Origin: Tridacna crocea
Lineage: Eukaryota > Mollusca > Bivalvia > Cardiida > Cardiidae
DNA: 64,000 bases
Direction: 5' to 3'
Assembly (NCBI GenBank): GCA_943736015.1
Contig: OX031065.1
Span: forward strand, 26,798,427-26,862,426
Part shown: positions 21,607 to 32,050 of the stretch, in pieces
Position numbering within the stretch: position 1 is the stretch's first letter
Layout of the letters: each line of letters opens with the position of its first letter
Made by a program: the position numbers and the translations under genes
The notes under the pieces: model-generated
Databases searched by the model: none
What the model saw: only the letters and a program-made list of their open reading frames with translations
What the model was told of the DNA's origin: nothing

Positions 21607-21834
21607 TTAACCCATTACACACAATCCCTACTTTTGACGACCCTGAGAAAGAAGCCTTTAGAAAACATTGTGGGAAAAGGAGAAAATGCTGGTAACCAGC
21701 ATTTTCTCCTTTTCCCACAATGTTTTCTACCCTTCTGGAAACAAATTTTAATTTTTTATTTACGTTTATTTTGTCATCTGCAAATGCTTTTAATTTGGAC
21801 CACTCTAAAATTTTGTTGTTTGGTAAAGGGTTAA
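21607..21834 (+). mobile_element. MITE-A reference copy (TTAA, piggyBac-like)
   Basis: Length is 228 bp. TTAA flanks both sides (21607-21610, 21831-21834). Order of parts: CCCATTACACACAATCCC end; spacer with GACCCTGAGAAAGAAGCC; hairpin with arms 21661-21693 and 21695-21727 around a single A; spacer with TCTGCAAATGC; GGTAAAGGG end. The arms are perfectly complementary over 33 bp, and the centre always fits GGTNACC. TTAA targets with CCC/GGG termini are typical of piggyBac elements. There is no coding capacity, so movement would need a transposase from elsewhere. The forward direction is defined by this copy. Confidence 0.92.
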
Positions 21835-22009
21835 ATTGACCTGCACTATCTTTGATCTGTTTTCATCTAATTGATGGATGTACTGAATTCCTGGATAGTC
21901 CCTTTTTGCGGGATGGGTCACACATAAGTCCTGATATTTCTCCTATAATATTATGTTTTAGTTTTCTGTAAGTCAAAAATTTTTCATCCGCATTATAATT
22001 TCAATAGGA

Positions 22010-22133
22010 ATAATTCCATCATTTGATGGTCTTGTGAAAGAGATAACCAACCCACATAAATATATAAGTTCTGATATTTGCCGTACCTTGTTGGTGTTGT
22101 ACCAGCATAAGATCTGTCATAAGTGCTAAAACT
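22010..22133 (+). repeat. Local repeat LR, first copy
   Basis: TTCCATCATTTGATGGTCTT and AGTTCTGATATTTGCCGTAC match the units at 22435, 22565 and 23288. Confidence 0.7.
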
Positions 22134-22425
22134 TTGATTCTTTACCACACAATCCAGACTTTTGACAAAACTGAGAAAGAGAGCCCTTGAAAACATTGTT
22201 GGAAAAGGAGAAAATGCTGGTAACCAGCATTTTCTCCTTTTTCTCATATTGTTTTCTGCCCTTTCCAAATCAAATTTCCATATTTGATTCACATTTTCCC
22301 ATAATTATTGTTTTCTGCCCTTTCCAAATCAAATTTCCATATTTGATTCACAAAATTTTTGTTGTCTGCAATTGAAGCTTTCAATTTGGATTAGACCAAA
22401 ATTTTGTCATTTGGGAAAGAGTTAA
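22134..22425 (+). mobile_element. MITE-A copy with internal 59-bp tandem duplication
   Basis: TTGATTCTTTACCACAC to TTTGGGAAAGAGTTAA. The segment beginning GTTTTCTGCCCTTTCC at 22251 recurs at 22310, which makes this copy about 60 bp too long. Confidence 0.88.
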
Positions 22426-22434
22426 ATTTGGAGG

Positions 22435-22650
22435 ATTCCAACATTTGATGGTCTTACAACAGAGACAACCCACAAAGATATATATTAGATCTGATATTAC
22501 TCTTATATTGTTGTTGTTGTCGTCCAGTACAAAGTTCGTCATCTGCAAATACTTTAATTTAGAAATAGATGATTCCAACATTTGATGGTCTTACAAAAGA
22601 GACAACCCACCAACGCATAGTAGTTCTGATATTTCTCTTATTATACCCAC
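22435..22650 (+). repeat. Local repeat LR, tandem units
   Basis: A ~130-bp unit (GATTCCAACATTTGATGGTC, then GAGACAACCCAC, then TTGTTGTTGTTGTCG, then CATCTGCAAATAC) is followed directly at 22565 by the start of another. The second is interrupted near 22645. Confidence 0.8.
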
Positions 22651-22862
22651 CAAAGGCAGAGGGATATACAGCTTTAGTGTTGTCCATCAGTTTATGCATC
22701 CGTCTGTCGGTCTGTTTGTCTGTCCGGGTGAATACCTCCAGTACCATGGGACAGAATTTCATGAAACTTAATATGTATGTACAATAACCCATTCTGCCGA
22801 GACCCAGTTTTTTTTTTTTATTTGATGCAAAATGGCCTTTTTCAGCAGGGGATATTATCATT
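22651..22862 (+). repeat. GGGATATAC / CCGTCTGTC dispersed repeat
   Basis: GAGGGATATACAGC, CATCCGTCTGTCGGTCTG, TTTCATGAAACTTAATATG, TTTGATGCAAAATGG and AGCAGGGGATAT occur in the same order, reversed, at 25085-25320. It appears inserted in an LR unit. Confidence 0.75.
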
Positions 22863-22940
22863 TCAACGAAATTGCTTATATTGTTATTGTAGTTGTACAA
22901 AATTTCTATATTTAAATTGAAGTATTGGCAGGTGACAAAT

Positions 22941-23400
22941 TTTGTACAGGGAGACAACACAACTACAACAACAATTCAAAAGAAACATCAGAACTAATAT
23001 ACATCTGTGTGGGTTGTCTCTTTTGTAAGACCAAAAAATGTTGGAATCATCCGTATCTAAATTCAAGTATTTGCAAATGCAATGTAGATCAGAGCTCCAG
23101 ATAAGAGGGAGTGATAGTATTCTACATCCTTTTAATAATTTCTTGTCAAAACCCTATGTTGTGGGTACTCATTAGAATCGTCTCATTGAGACGATTCTAA
23201 TGAGTACCCACAACATAGGGTTTAGGGGAGAATAATTCATATTTTCAATTTTGAAATCAAAATCACTCCCTTTATCTGGAGCTCTGTAGATGATTCCAAC
23301 ACTTTTTTGGTCATACAAAAGAGACAACCCACATAGATGTATATTAGTTCTGATATTTCTCTTGTATTGTTGTTGTAGTTGTTGTCTCCCGCACAACACT
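22941..23400. repeat. Inverted pair of LR repeats with perfect palindrome centre
   Basis: A reverse LR unit (from GGGAGACAACACAACTAC) mirrors a forward one ending near GTTGTTGTCTCCC. The junction is a perfect 37-bp-arm palindrome at 23149-23223 centred on T 23186. GAGCTCCAGATAA at ~23091 is mirrored at ~23272. Confidence 0.88.
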
Positions 23401-23512
23401 GATGGTGAGATAAGTAATGGCACATATGGCAGACGATATAATTTATGGATTTTAATTATTTCAGACCTGGATTATGGATAGCTCTTCAGACATGATATCA
23501 ACCCTCTATACC

Positions 23513-23670
23513 TTAATTGTGATCCCGAGTTTTAGTGATCCTGACTTAAAGAAAGCATTTGAAAACATTGTGGTAACCAGTATTTTCTCCTTTTTCCACA
23601 ATATTTTCTACCCCTCCGAAAAGAAATTTCAATATTTTTTGTCACATTTTTCTTTTTCCTTGTCTGCAAA
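23513..23670 (+). mobile_element. MITE-A copy missing the left arm interior, 3'-truncated
   Basis: TTAATTGTGATCCCGAG start. ACATTGTGG joins directly to TAACCAG, so the inner left arm is deleted. Confidence 0.75.
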
Positions 23671-23721
23671 GTTGGAAGTGCCTTATACTTGACTGTCTCG
23701 GAAAAAATTTACTCCTTTAAT

Positions 23722-23918
23722 TTAACAATTTCTGGTTTTAACCAACCTTAGGAAGAAGCCCTGCAAAAATATTTTGAAAAAGGAAAATACTGGTAACTGT
23801 CATTTTTTCCTTTTCCTACAATGTTAAATACTACTCTTCCAAAGTCAAGTTTCAATATTTGATCCATGTTTGTCTTCTGCAAATGCTTTCAATTTGAAAA
23901 TGACTAAATCTGTCAGTC
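23722..23918 (+). mobile_element. MITE-A copy, diverged
   Basis: TTAACAATTTCTGG start, GGTAACTGTC centre, and CTGCAAATGCTTTCAATTTG before a decayed right end. Confidence 0.75.
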
Positions 23919-24019
23919 CTGAAGGAACCCAGTCACCATCTTAAGTCTAGAAATAAGTAGGAAAATAATAGGTATTTAAACATTGAAGAATCTATTGGCA
24001 TAGCCCACCGTGGAGATTA

Positions 24020-24070
24020 ACTATAAGACTGCATATTTTGTGCAATCTGACCTTGATCTACACTGGCTTT
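24020..24070. mobile_element. MITE-C palindrome, decayed
   Basis: AAGACTGCATATTTTGTGCA faces CAATCTGACCTTGATCTAC. Confidence 0.6.
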
Positions 24071-24117
24071 GAAGGCAGCTGAAATTATTAGTGAAAGATT
24101 CTTAAACCCTTATCCTG

Positions 24118-24345
24118 TTAACTCGTTACCAAATGAAATATTTTAGGCTTGTCCAAATTGAAAGCATTTGCAGAGGACAAAATAAAAGTGAATGAAAATT
24201 TGACATTTGTTTCGTGAAGGATAGAAAACATTGTGGGAAAAGGAGAAAATGCTGGTTACCAGCATTTTCTCCTTTTCCCACAATGTTTTCTAAGGGCTTC
24301 TTTCTCAGGGTAGTCAAAAGTAGGGATTGTGTGGTAATGGGTTAC
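24118..24345 (-). mobile_element. MITE-A copy, GGTAATGGG-type
   Basis: TTAACTCGTTACC to GGTAATGGGTTAC. Very close to the copies at 36483, 43974 and 54377. Confidence 0.92.
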
Positions 24346-24546
24346 CATAAGTAAATAATATAAAAAAAATTCAAGCTGATTGTAAAAACTCGACAAAATG
24401 TTATGCCAAACTGGTTTCTTGAGGATAAATTTCTCCAAATCGTGCAGGGTAGATTCAAGATCAGACTGCATGTTCAGTGCAGTCTGATCTTGATCTACAC
24501 TATCTGCAAAAAGTCAGTGAGTCTTGCTTAGCAGCTTAAGGGTTAA
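24346..24546 (+). mobile_element. MITE-C element, right end resolved
   Basis: Palindrome at 24449-24502 (AAGATCAGACTGCA / TGCAGTCTGATCTTG). The right end TTAGCAGCTTAAGGG meets TTAA at 24543-24546, which is also the left flank of the next MITE-A copy. The left boundary is a guess. Confidence 0.7.
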
Positions 24547-24771
24547 CCCTTTACCACACAATCCTGATTTTTAACACCCCTGTGAAAGAAGCCTTTTGAA
24601 AACATTGTGGGTAAAGGAGAAAATGCTGGTAACCAGCATTTTCTCCTTTTCCCACAATGTTTTCTACACTCCCAAAATCAAAAATCAATTTTTGGTTCAC
24701 TTTTATTTTGTCGTCTGCAAATGCTTTCGATTTGGAGTAGTCCAAAATTTTGTCGTTTGGTAAAGAGTTAC
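24543..24771 (+). mobile_element. MITE-A copy, well preserved
   Basis: TTAACCCTTTACCAC to TTTGGTAAAGAGTTA. The left arm has TGGGTAAAGG, unmatched in the right arm. Confidence 0.91.
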
Positions 24772-25084
24772 GGTTTACTTTGCCTCTTGATTTTAATTAG
24801 TCTACTGGCTATAGAGGTTTTTTTTTTGTCAGAAAATAATAAGATAGATGGGGTATTGTTAATGGCAGGGGATGTTTTTATTGGGCTTTTTCTCTTAAAG
24901 TATGTATATCTATCTGATGTAGACTTTTAATCATTATTTCTGTATTATGATAGGATCCCATGATAGGTTATTTTGTTGAGTTCTTCGGTGCAGGATGTCA
25001 TTGGTTTGAGCACTTTGCTGGTTCAGAATTAACAGTCAGTTTCGTTGAAATGATATCCCTCGATGAAAAAGAGACCTTCACAAA
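24772..25084. other. Non-repetitive DNA
   Basis: No feature seen. The short open frame ending at 24930 starts in the preceding MITE and shows no domain. Confidence 0.4.
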
Positions 25085-25320
25085 ATTTACGTCACTGTTT
25101 ATCTCATAATAATTTCCAGTTCACCATTTTGCATCGAATAAAAAAACAGGGTATATATAGGTGGAGTAGGCTGTTGTAAACATGTATAAAGTTTCACAAA
25201 ATTGCATCCAATGGTATAGGAGATACTGTCCCAGACAGACACACGGACAGATGGACAGACACACAAACAATGCTCAAACTACTGTATATCCCCGTGCTTT
25301 TTGCAGGGGATAAGAAATCA
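25085..25320 (-). repeat. GGGATATAC / CCGTCTGTC dispersed repeat, reverse
   Basis: ATTTTGCATCGAATAAAAAA, ATAAAGTTTCACAAAATTG, CAGACAGACACACGGACAG and TATATCCCCGTGC mirror the copy at 22651. Confidence 0.7.
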
Positions 25321-25529
25321 AGAGCAGTACTACTTTTGGATGCTAACCTTCAGGTGTGGCCATTTGATTTTTATTTAAAATTCTCTGTTGAAAAATTGGT
25401 ATAAGCGTCTCGAAAATGTGTTAATGATTACCTCCCCTTGTATGTTTAGCTCTTTTAATAATGAACAGCTTATCCAAATTTGAAGAATATATCCTCGGTA
25501 ATCAGTAAAGAGAGGTATGATAAAATGTT

Positions 25530-25757
25530 TTAACTCTTTACCACACAATCCCGACTGTTAACGACCCTGAGAAAGAAAGCTTTTGAAAACATTGTGGGAA
25601 AAGGAGAAAATGCTGGTAACCAGCATTTTCTCCTTTTCCCACAATGTTTTCTACCCTTCCCAAAACAAATTTCACTTTTTGAGTCATGTTTATTTTGATG
25701 TCTGCAAGTGCTTTCAATTTCGACAAGTCCAAATTTTGTTTGTTTGGTAAAGATTTG
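25530..25757 (+). mobile_element. MITE-A copy, well preserved
   Basis: TTAACTCTTTACCACAC to TTTGGTAAAGATTTG. Perfect hairpin. Confidence 0.91.
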
Positions 25758-25902
25758 TGTTTGCATCATGGCAACAATGGCGCAGATGCTTGTACAGGGC
25801 TGTGGCTATAATTCTTCTCACTTTTTTGAACTGGTGACCCAATCAGTTGCCTATGGTGGATTATAATGACTGTATATAGAAAATATGAACAAATCTTAAA
25901 GT

Positions 25903-26117
25903 TGCCCCATTACAAAACAATCCCTTTCTTTAAAGACCCCGGAAAGAAGAAAACTTTTGAAAATGTTGTGGGCCAAGAAGAAAAGGCTGGTAAACTGTTT
26001 TTTCTCCTTTTCTTAAAATGTTTTTAACATTTTCTGGTACAAATCAAATTTCATTTAATGCCTGCAGATGCTTTCAATTTGGACCAGTCTAAAATTTTAT
26101 GGTTTAGTGAAGGTTTA
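25903..26117 (+). mobile_element. MITE-A copy, diverged
   Basis: CCCCATTACAAAAC to GGTTTAGTGAAGG. The hairpin centre is GGTAAAC and pairing is poor. Confidence 0.72.
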
Positions 26118-26654
26118 CAAATTGAGATCATATTTATTGTTTATCAATGAATATTATATATTCATACCCATTTTGGAAAAAAAAGATACAATTAGAAATG
26201 TATTCAAAACTGTTTGAGGTTGGAAAACAAGAAAGAGAATTGTTTGGATTGTATCTGACAACAGTTTGCATTAAATTATCAAAGAAATAATCTTTCTCAT
26301 AATATAAAGTTTTAAATAAGTTAGTTGCATAACAAGGATTGAATAGTGGTTTAGCATTTTACCATTGCTCATTTAAGGGAGTTATTCCCCAGTGTTTGGT
26401 ACAAGATTGTCTCAACAGTGTCTTACATTATTATTTTTTTTAAATCAATATTTTTTGTCACCTCTTTTATATATTGTTTTTGTTTGGCAAAGTTTTAGTT
26501 TTAAACTTTCACAATGAAGGAAACGCCAATGAAACAGGTCTTATTTGAAACTTGTATTTACATATTATCCTTTCTGTTAAATTACCAAATAAACTGCTCT
26601 CTGTTTCACCAACTTTTCTTTAGGTTTGATCTGAAAAAAACTAATTTCGTGGGG
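26118..26654. other. AT-rich DNA, nothing recognised
   Basis: About 540 bp free of the MITE families. Confidence 0.4.
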
Positions 26655-26882
26655 AGATAAAATCATAGATTTGTCCATAGTAAAAGCATTTGCAGACAAT
26701 AAATTAAATGTTACTCAAAACATGCAAGTTATTACTAATGTCTGTTAAAGGGATGAAAACATTTGGGGAGGAGAAAATGCTGTTTTCATTTGCTATTTTC
26801 TAGAATTTCCTCCTTTCCTACAGTCTCTTTCAAACAGCTTTTTTCTCACAGTAGTTATAAGACAAAATTGTGTTATAAAAAT
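26655..26882 (-). mobile_element. MITE-A copy, highly diverged
   Basis: ATTTGTCCATAGTAAAAGC and GCATTTGCAGACAATAAATT are clear. The hairpin has an insertion in its centre. Confidence 0.62.
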
Positions 26883-26907
26883 AGTAAAATAGTAAGGAAG
26901 ATAATAT

Positions 26908-27127
26908 ATTTCAGACCAAATTATAGACTGGTCTAAATTGAAAGCATTTGCAGACAAGACAATTTTAACGTGACTGAAAAGTTGAAATTTGGTTTTGGAA
27001 GAGTTGACAACATTTTGGGAAAAAAAGAAAATGCTGGTCACGAGCATTTTCTCCTTTTCTCACAATGTTTTCAAGAGGCCTCTTTCTAAGGATGGTTAAA
27101 AGTCGGGATCGTATGGTGAAGAGTTAA
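26908..27127 (-). mobile_element. MITE-A copy
   Basis: Left terminus missing. ATTATAGACTGGTCTAAATT to ATGGTGAAGAGTTAA. The centre is GGTCACG. Confidence 0.83.
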
Positions 27128-27439
27128 TGAATGCAGTTGATAAGAATATTGAACATTTCTAACATTGATTTGAAAGTTTCATTCAAATTAAGGTGTAACA
27201 CACGGAATGGTTATGTGGGTAGGAAAAAGTGTAGGGGTTTCTTTTGTCTGTGTTAGAAGAAAAGAAGCACATAACACAAAGAAGCTAATCACAAGTTCCC
27301 AGGCCACTATGAAAATATTCTATTAAGCAATAATTGCCTACAGGATGATTAATTTGGCTGAGTCATGTGACATACGGTCAGTTACGACTTTATGACCTCC
27401 ATGGATGAGCTTTGAATCTTGGCACATTTAGGTGCTTTT
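27128..27439. other. Repeat-free DNA with AP-1/E-box-like motifs
   Basis: TGAGTCATGTGAC at 27359-27371 combines an AP-1 heptamer with TCATGTGA. ATTAAT and CAATAATTG motifs lie just upstream. Regulatory role not shown. Confidence 0.3.
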
Positions 27440-27508
27440 GCAGACTGTGTATAGCAAAATCTGACTGCACAGAACATGCAGACTGATCATTGATCAACAC
27501 AGTGTCTG
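27440..27508. mobile_element. MITE-C palindrome
   Basis: CAGACTGTGTATAGC...CTGACTGCACAG pairs with CATGCAGACTGATCATTG...CACAGTGTCTG. Confidence 0.7.
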
Positions 27509-27677
27509 CTGTCAATGATGAGAAAGTGCTGTGTAAAATTACCTTTGAAATGCCTACAAGTGGTTTTGTATACTGACCAAAGTTAATACTTAAAACACTG
27601 AGTTAGTGAAATACTATGTTCAGTTACGAGGAAACTCAAATAAAGGTTGTTTTTGCCAGAATACATTAAAAGGTAGA

Positions 27678-27738
27678 GACAGTGTAGATCCAAGATTGGA
27701 CTGCACATTCTGTACAGTCAGATCTTGGTCTACAGTGT
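27678..27738. mobile_element. MITE-C palindrome
   Basis: CAGTGTAGATCCAAGATTGG faces CAGATCTTGGTCTACAGTG. Confidence 0.8.
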
Positions 27739-27987
27739 AAGTAATATAAGACAGGGTCATTGCAACCAGAGTTGAATTATTGATGCGCAATTTGCTGTCC
27801 AAGAGATAATTAAAAACTATCTTTTGATATATCTGTAAAGACGCTTTTACATTGATAAACGTCTAAATCAACTAACAGTATATAATTAAGTCTTTGATTT
27901 GATAGGTGGAGAAATTAAAATTCCTTATTTTTCTGTTTTTCCCAATATTTCACTCTAGAATATTGCAAGGGGCTAAAATTTAGGCAG

Positions 27988-28198
27988 TTAACCCTTTACC
28001 AAACAATCCCTGATTTTTACGACCCTGAACACATTGTGGGGAAAAAGAGAAAATGCTGGTAACCAGTATTTTCTCCTGTTACCTCAATGTTTTTACCCTG
28101 CTGGAAACAAATTTTGATTTTTGAGTTTCGTTTATTTTGTCGTCTGCAATTGCTTTCAATTTGGACCAGTCTGAAATTTTGTCGCTTGGTAAAGTCAA
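27988..28198 (+). mobile_element. MITE-A copy, spacer deletion
   Basis: TTAACCCTTTACCAAAC to CTTGGTAAAGTCAA. About 15 bp between GACCCTGA and the hairpin are missing. Confidence 0.87.
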
Positions 28199-28254
28199 AG
28201 TAACTTGTGTTCCGGGACCATCCAAGGGAGGTAGCTCTAAACTGTCCAAAATAC

Positions 28255-28447
28255 TTATCAAAATTGAACACAATTACAGCAGACAAATATGGCTAAAATA
28301 TTAGGATTTGTTCTTGAAAGGGTCCAAACCACGGCGGGAAAAGGAGAAAATACTGGTTACCAGCATTTTCACCTTTTCCCACAATGTTTTCAAAGGGCTA
28401 TTCTTTCCTCTGGGCTGGTAAAACAGTTCCGTGTGACGAAGGGTTAG
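28255..28447 (-). mobile_element. MITE-A copy, left end missing
   Basis: Starts in the AATTACAGCAGACAAATATG region. Hairpin at ~28328-28390, end GTGTGACGAAGGGTTA. Confidence 0.75.
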
Positions 28448-28549
28448 GAAAAGTGGTTTCTTGCAGCAGTTTGTCTTTCAGGTTTGATAAGTTACTTTAA
28501 GAATGCATCGAGAAGCAACTCATGGTTAACTCCTGAAGCAGAGGGTTGC

Positions 28550-28789
28550 TTAACCCTTTACCACACAATGATGACTTTTAACTATCCTGAGGTATTCTTA
28601 AGCCTGTTGAAAACATTGTGGGAAAAGGAGAAAATGCTGGTAATTAGTTACCAGCACTTTCTCCTTTTCCCACAAAGTTTTCTCCTCTATCAACGGAAAA
28701 TTGCATCATTTGAGCCACTATGAAATTTCCATCTTCAAATGCTTTAGAGTTCGATAGGTCTAAAATTCTGCTGTATGGTAAAATGTTAA
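28550..28789 (+). mobile_element. MITE-A copy with expanded hairpin centre
   Basis: TTAACCCTTTACCACAC to TATGGTAAAATGTTAA. The centre reads CTGGTAATTAGTTACCAG, an extra 7 bp that keeps the symmetry. Confidence 0.88.
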
Positions 28790-29155
28790 TACAGAATGTC
28801 ATGTAAGACAGGTTTGAATCTAATTAAGATTACCCAAAAAATATAAAGGACATGTTTTTGCTGCTTTTATCAGCATGATTATGACACTCTTGACTGTACA
28901 ACTTAGTGATATTTTGTGATCTGTTTGGCCAAGCAATGAATTAGTGATAAGAAAAAGTTTGTCTTTTCCAATTAGTCAAGAGGTGTTAGGTATTTCATGG
29001 TATTTGGTCACCTAAAAGAATAGTATGATTTCTATCAACTATCTGTATGGGGAAAGTAGCCAATTTCTTTGAAATAATATTGTGCATAGAACTGGGGCTA
29101 TTATAGTTAGCTACCAATTGATGTACCTGTAACAGAAATCCTGTGGAAAAAGGCG
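28790..29155. other. Mostly non-repetitive DNA
   Basis: A weak SINE group 2 trace (GGGGAAAGTAGCCAATTTC, 29049) is the only recognisable item. Confidence 0.35.
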
Positions 29156-29385
29156 TTAACTCTTTACCATACAATCCTGACTTTTAACGAACTTTTAGAA
29201 AGAAAGCCTTGGAAAACATTGTGGGAAAAGGAGAAGATGCTGGTAACCAGCATTTTCTCCTTTTCCCACAATGTTTTCTACCCTGTCCAAATCAAATTTA
29301 AATTTTTGATTCACATTTATTTTGTCGTCTGCAAATGCTTTCAATTTGGACTGGTCCAATTTATTTTCATTTTGTAAAGAGTTAA
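29156..29385 (+). mobile_element. MITE-A copy, well preserved
   Basis: TTAACTCTTTACCATAC to TTTTGTAAAGAGTTAA, with TTAA at both sides. Confidence 0.91.
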
Positions 29386-29537
29386 ACACTAAAGTATGAA
29401 CCAAACTGAATGTACATGTAATTATTCTTTGAAAAACAAACATACTTTTTTCCAAATTACCTTTTGTAACTGCTGTCTTTGTCATTTGCACACAGTCTGA
29501 TCAAAATCTACACTGTCCTGCCCATGGTATTCTAATG

Positions 29538-29754
29538 TTAACATGTTATCACACAATGTCGACTTTTAATGACTCTGGGGAAGATAGCTTTTGAAAACAT
29601 TGCGGGAAAAGGAGAAAATGCTGGTAACCAGCATTTTCTCCTTTTCCCACAATATTTTCTACCAAATCAAAGAAAATTTGCATTGAAATTATCGTCTGCA
29701 AATGCTTTCAATTTGGACATTAGGCTAAAATGTTGACGTCTGGTAAAAAGTTAA
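29538..29754 (+). mobile_element. MITE-A copy, ATTGAAATT variant
   Basis: TTAACATGTTATCACAC to TCTGGTAAAAAGTTAA. The right spacer has the GCATTGAAATTATCG form. Confidence 0.87.
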
Positions 29755-30149
29755 ATTGCTCAACAATCCAAGTGGACCACATTGCTATGACAGTGGACAA
29801 AGCTAAGCCTTTCACATGAAAGGAAGCAACCTTTGTTTGTTGAATTTTCAATAGTTTTTGTTACAATTTTTTCTGTGTGCCCTTTTCCTTCTGCTGATAG
29901 CCTGTTGATGCCTTTGCGGGTGACAAATGAAAACATTGTGACTAAAGGGTAAAAGGCCGAGAAATGAGCAAATTCTGCTTTTGTCAAAAGCTTCTTCAGA
30001 TATCAGAGCTAGATTCTATTGTCTGTAAGTTTTATCCAATTCTTTTATATGGAAACTTTTATGAAAATTTCAATTCAGAAATGTTGTGATGGGTTTACCC
30101 TTTACATGGTGTTGGAGTCTTGTGATACTTGTTGGGGTAGTGAGCATGA
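29755..30149. other. Non-repetitive DNA
   Basis: No gene or repeat recognised apart from AAAACATTGTGACTAAAGGG near 29930, a possible hairpin-arm scrap. Confidence 0.35.
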
Positions 30150-30186
30150 AGATCAGACTGCTAAGAGCATGCAGTCTGATCTTGTC
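30150..30186. mobile_element. MITE-C palindrome, short
   Basis: AGATCAGACTGC and GCAGTCTGATCT flank TAAGAGCAT. Confidence 0.8.
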
Positions 30187-30286
30187 TATTATATAACTGT
30201 GAAATATTCAGACCAGAGTAGCAATGAATTTGTAGCATTTGAATTTCTTCTACAGATTGAATTTATCTCTTCCTGTGCTAAGAAAA

Positions 30287-30503
30287 TTAACTCGTTACCA
30301 GACAACAAAATTTTAGCCCTGTCCAAACTGAAAACATTTGCAGACCACATTTCAATGTGGCTCAAATGGTGCATGTTTATGATAGGGTAGAAAACATTAT
30401 TGGAAAAGGAAAAAATGCTGGTTACCAGCATTTCAGATTACTTGCTTTCAAAAGGCTTCTTTCTCAGGGTCGTCAAAAGTCATTATTGTGTGGTAAAGGT
30501 TAA
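30287..30503 (-). mobile_element. MITE-A copy, right arm shortened
   Basis: TTAACTCGTTACCAGAC to GTGGTAAAGGTTAA. GGTTACCAGCATTTC is followed by AGATTACTTGC instead of the arm. Confidence 0.85.
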
Positions 30504-30570
30504 ATGGATATCCCAAGGTAGTTCTAAGATGATAGAAGCAGTTATTGTAAGTATATCAAATGATACAGTG

Positions 30571-30632
30571 GATGGTGTAGATGATGGATCAGACTGTGCA
30601 TTCTATACACTCTGATCTTGATCTACACTTTC
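30571..30632. mobile_element. MITE-C palindrome
   Basis: TGTAGATGATGGATCAGACT faces CTCTGATCTTGATCTACAC. Confidence 0.8.
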
Positions 30633-31329
30633 CACATAAACAATTAAATCTAGGTTCTGGGTAGCAAGGATTATAATATTTACGTGAAAGGGCTTCACCA
30701 GTGTGTGGTGGTCCAGGTGAAATGTTGGTCTGTGTTTTTTAGTTAAAATATTTAATGATGAACAATGAGTTATTTTTCCTAACAAATGACTGATTGAAAA
30801 AGTTCTGTTTGATTAGGGGCACCTTTAGGTATTGGAACAGCTCTGTATTTGTCTTGCATTGTATTAAAGCTGTCCTTATGTCAACAAATATATTTAGATC
30901 ATGTTATCGGCCCCATTCCAGCTTATCGCTGTCCGTAATGATCAGACTTCAAGTAAAATGAAGAGTTGAAAGACAAAACTTTGTTTGCACAGTCTAAAGA
31001 AATTGGATTGCATTCATTTGTCGGGATCTTGACAAAGTCTTTGTGACAGCAAGTGCACTATGTTTGAACCTGGTTCCATAAATTTTTTTCTGCTTTTTTG
31101 ACCTGATCAGGACTGAGCACAAAATGCTTTTTAGAGGATAATGTAGATCAAGATTTTAAAGTACATCACATGAAGTTGAGTGTCGGATTTTAAAGGCTAA
31201 TTTGTGTGGCACCCTACGCAAAAAAAAGTTGAAATTACATTTATAATAAGAGTACTTTTCCCAAAATGTTCATAATGTTAAGCACCCTGAAGAGATAAAG
31301 GGATAAGTAATTTATTCTGATACCATTTC
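30633..31329. other. Repeat-free DNA
   Basis: About 700 bp. ACAAAGTCTTTGT at 31033-31045 is a short inverted repeat of SOX/TCF-like cores. No coding frame is supported. Confidence 0.35.
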
Positions 31330-31500
31330 TTCTCTCCCTTTTAACAAACAATCCTGAGTATTAAGGATCCTGAGAAAGACGGCTTTTGGAAAAAAATTTG
31401 TGGTGAAAGATTTTCGTTTTCCCAGAATGTTTTCTGTCCTATCAATGACAAATCTAATCTGAGATTCATTCATTTTGTCGTCTGCAAATGCTTTCAAGAA
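31330..31500 (+). mobile_element. MITE-A copy, diverged, right end lost
   Basis: AACAAACAATCCTGAG, GATCCTGAGAAAGACGGC and TCGTCTGCAAATGCTTTCAA are retained. The hairpin centre is deleted. Confidence 0.7.
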
Positions 31501-31715
31501 GATTTTTGAACTTGACCCAAATTCAAAGCATTTGTTGATGACCAAAGAAATGTAGCTTGAGAAATGATTCTTCCTTTGTAATGGTGAAAAGCATTGTGGG
31601 AAAAGAAGGAAATACTGGTAAAAAAGCATATTTTGTTCTCCTTTTCCCTCATTGTTTTCAATACCCATCCTTAGGGTTGTTGAAACACAGGACTGTTGCA
31701 AGTTGTTTTAAGACA
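31500..31715 (-). mobile_element. MITE-A copy, diverged, left end lost
   Basis: GACCCAAATTCAAAGCATTT, GAAAAGCATTGTGGGAAAAG and a right end that fades after AGGACTGTTGC. Confidence 0.65.
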
Positions 31716-31837
31716 GGATGATGTTTGGTATTCAGTCAGGGATAAAGGTGAAGCCATCATAAACAATTTGGGCTATCAATTTGTTCAACATGGAAGCTCA
31801 TTTGTGGTATGATCCCCTTGAATTACACTTTACCGAT

Positions 31838-32050
31838 TTAACTCTAACATTGACTGGTCCAAGTTGAAAGCATTTTCAGACACAAAACAAATGTGACTCA
31901 AACATTGAAATTTGTTAAGTGAAGGGTAGTAAACATGGCAGGAAAAGGAGAAAATGCTAGTTACCAGCATTTTCTCCTTTTCCTACAGTGTTTTCAAAAG
32001 CTTTCTATCTCAAGGTTGTGAAAAGTCGGGATCGTGTGGTAAAGAGTTAA
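31838..32050 (-). mobile_element. MITE-A copy
   Basis: TTAACTCTAACATTG lost the TTACCA segment. The other end is GTGGTAAAGAGTTAA. Confidence 0.87.

Noticed and set aside
21661-21727. miRNA precursor
   Set aside because: The arms are perfectly paired and the loop is one base, with ~100 dispersed copies; it is a transposon palindrome unless small-RNA data say otherwise.
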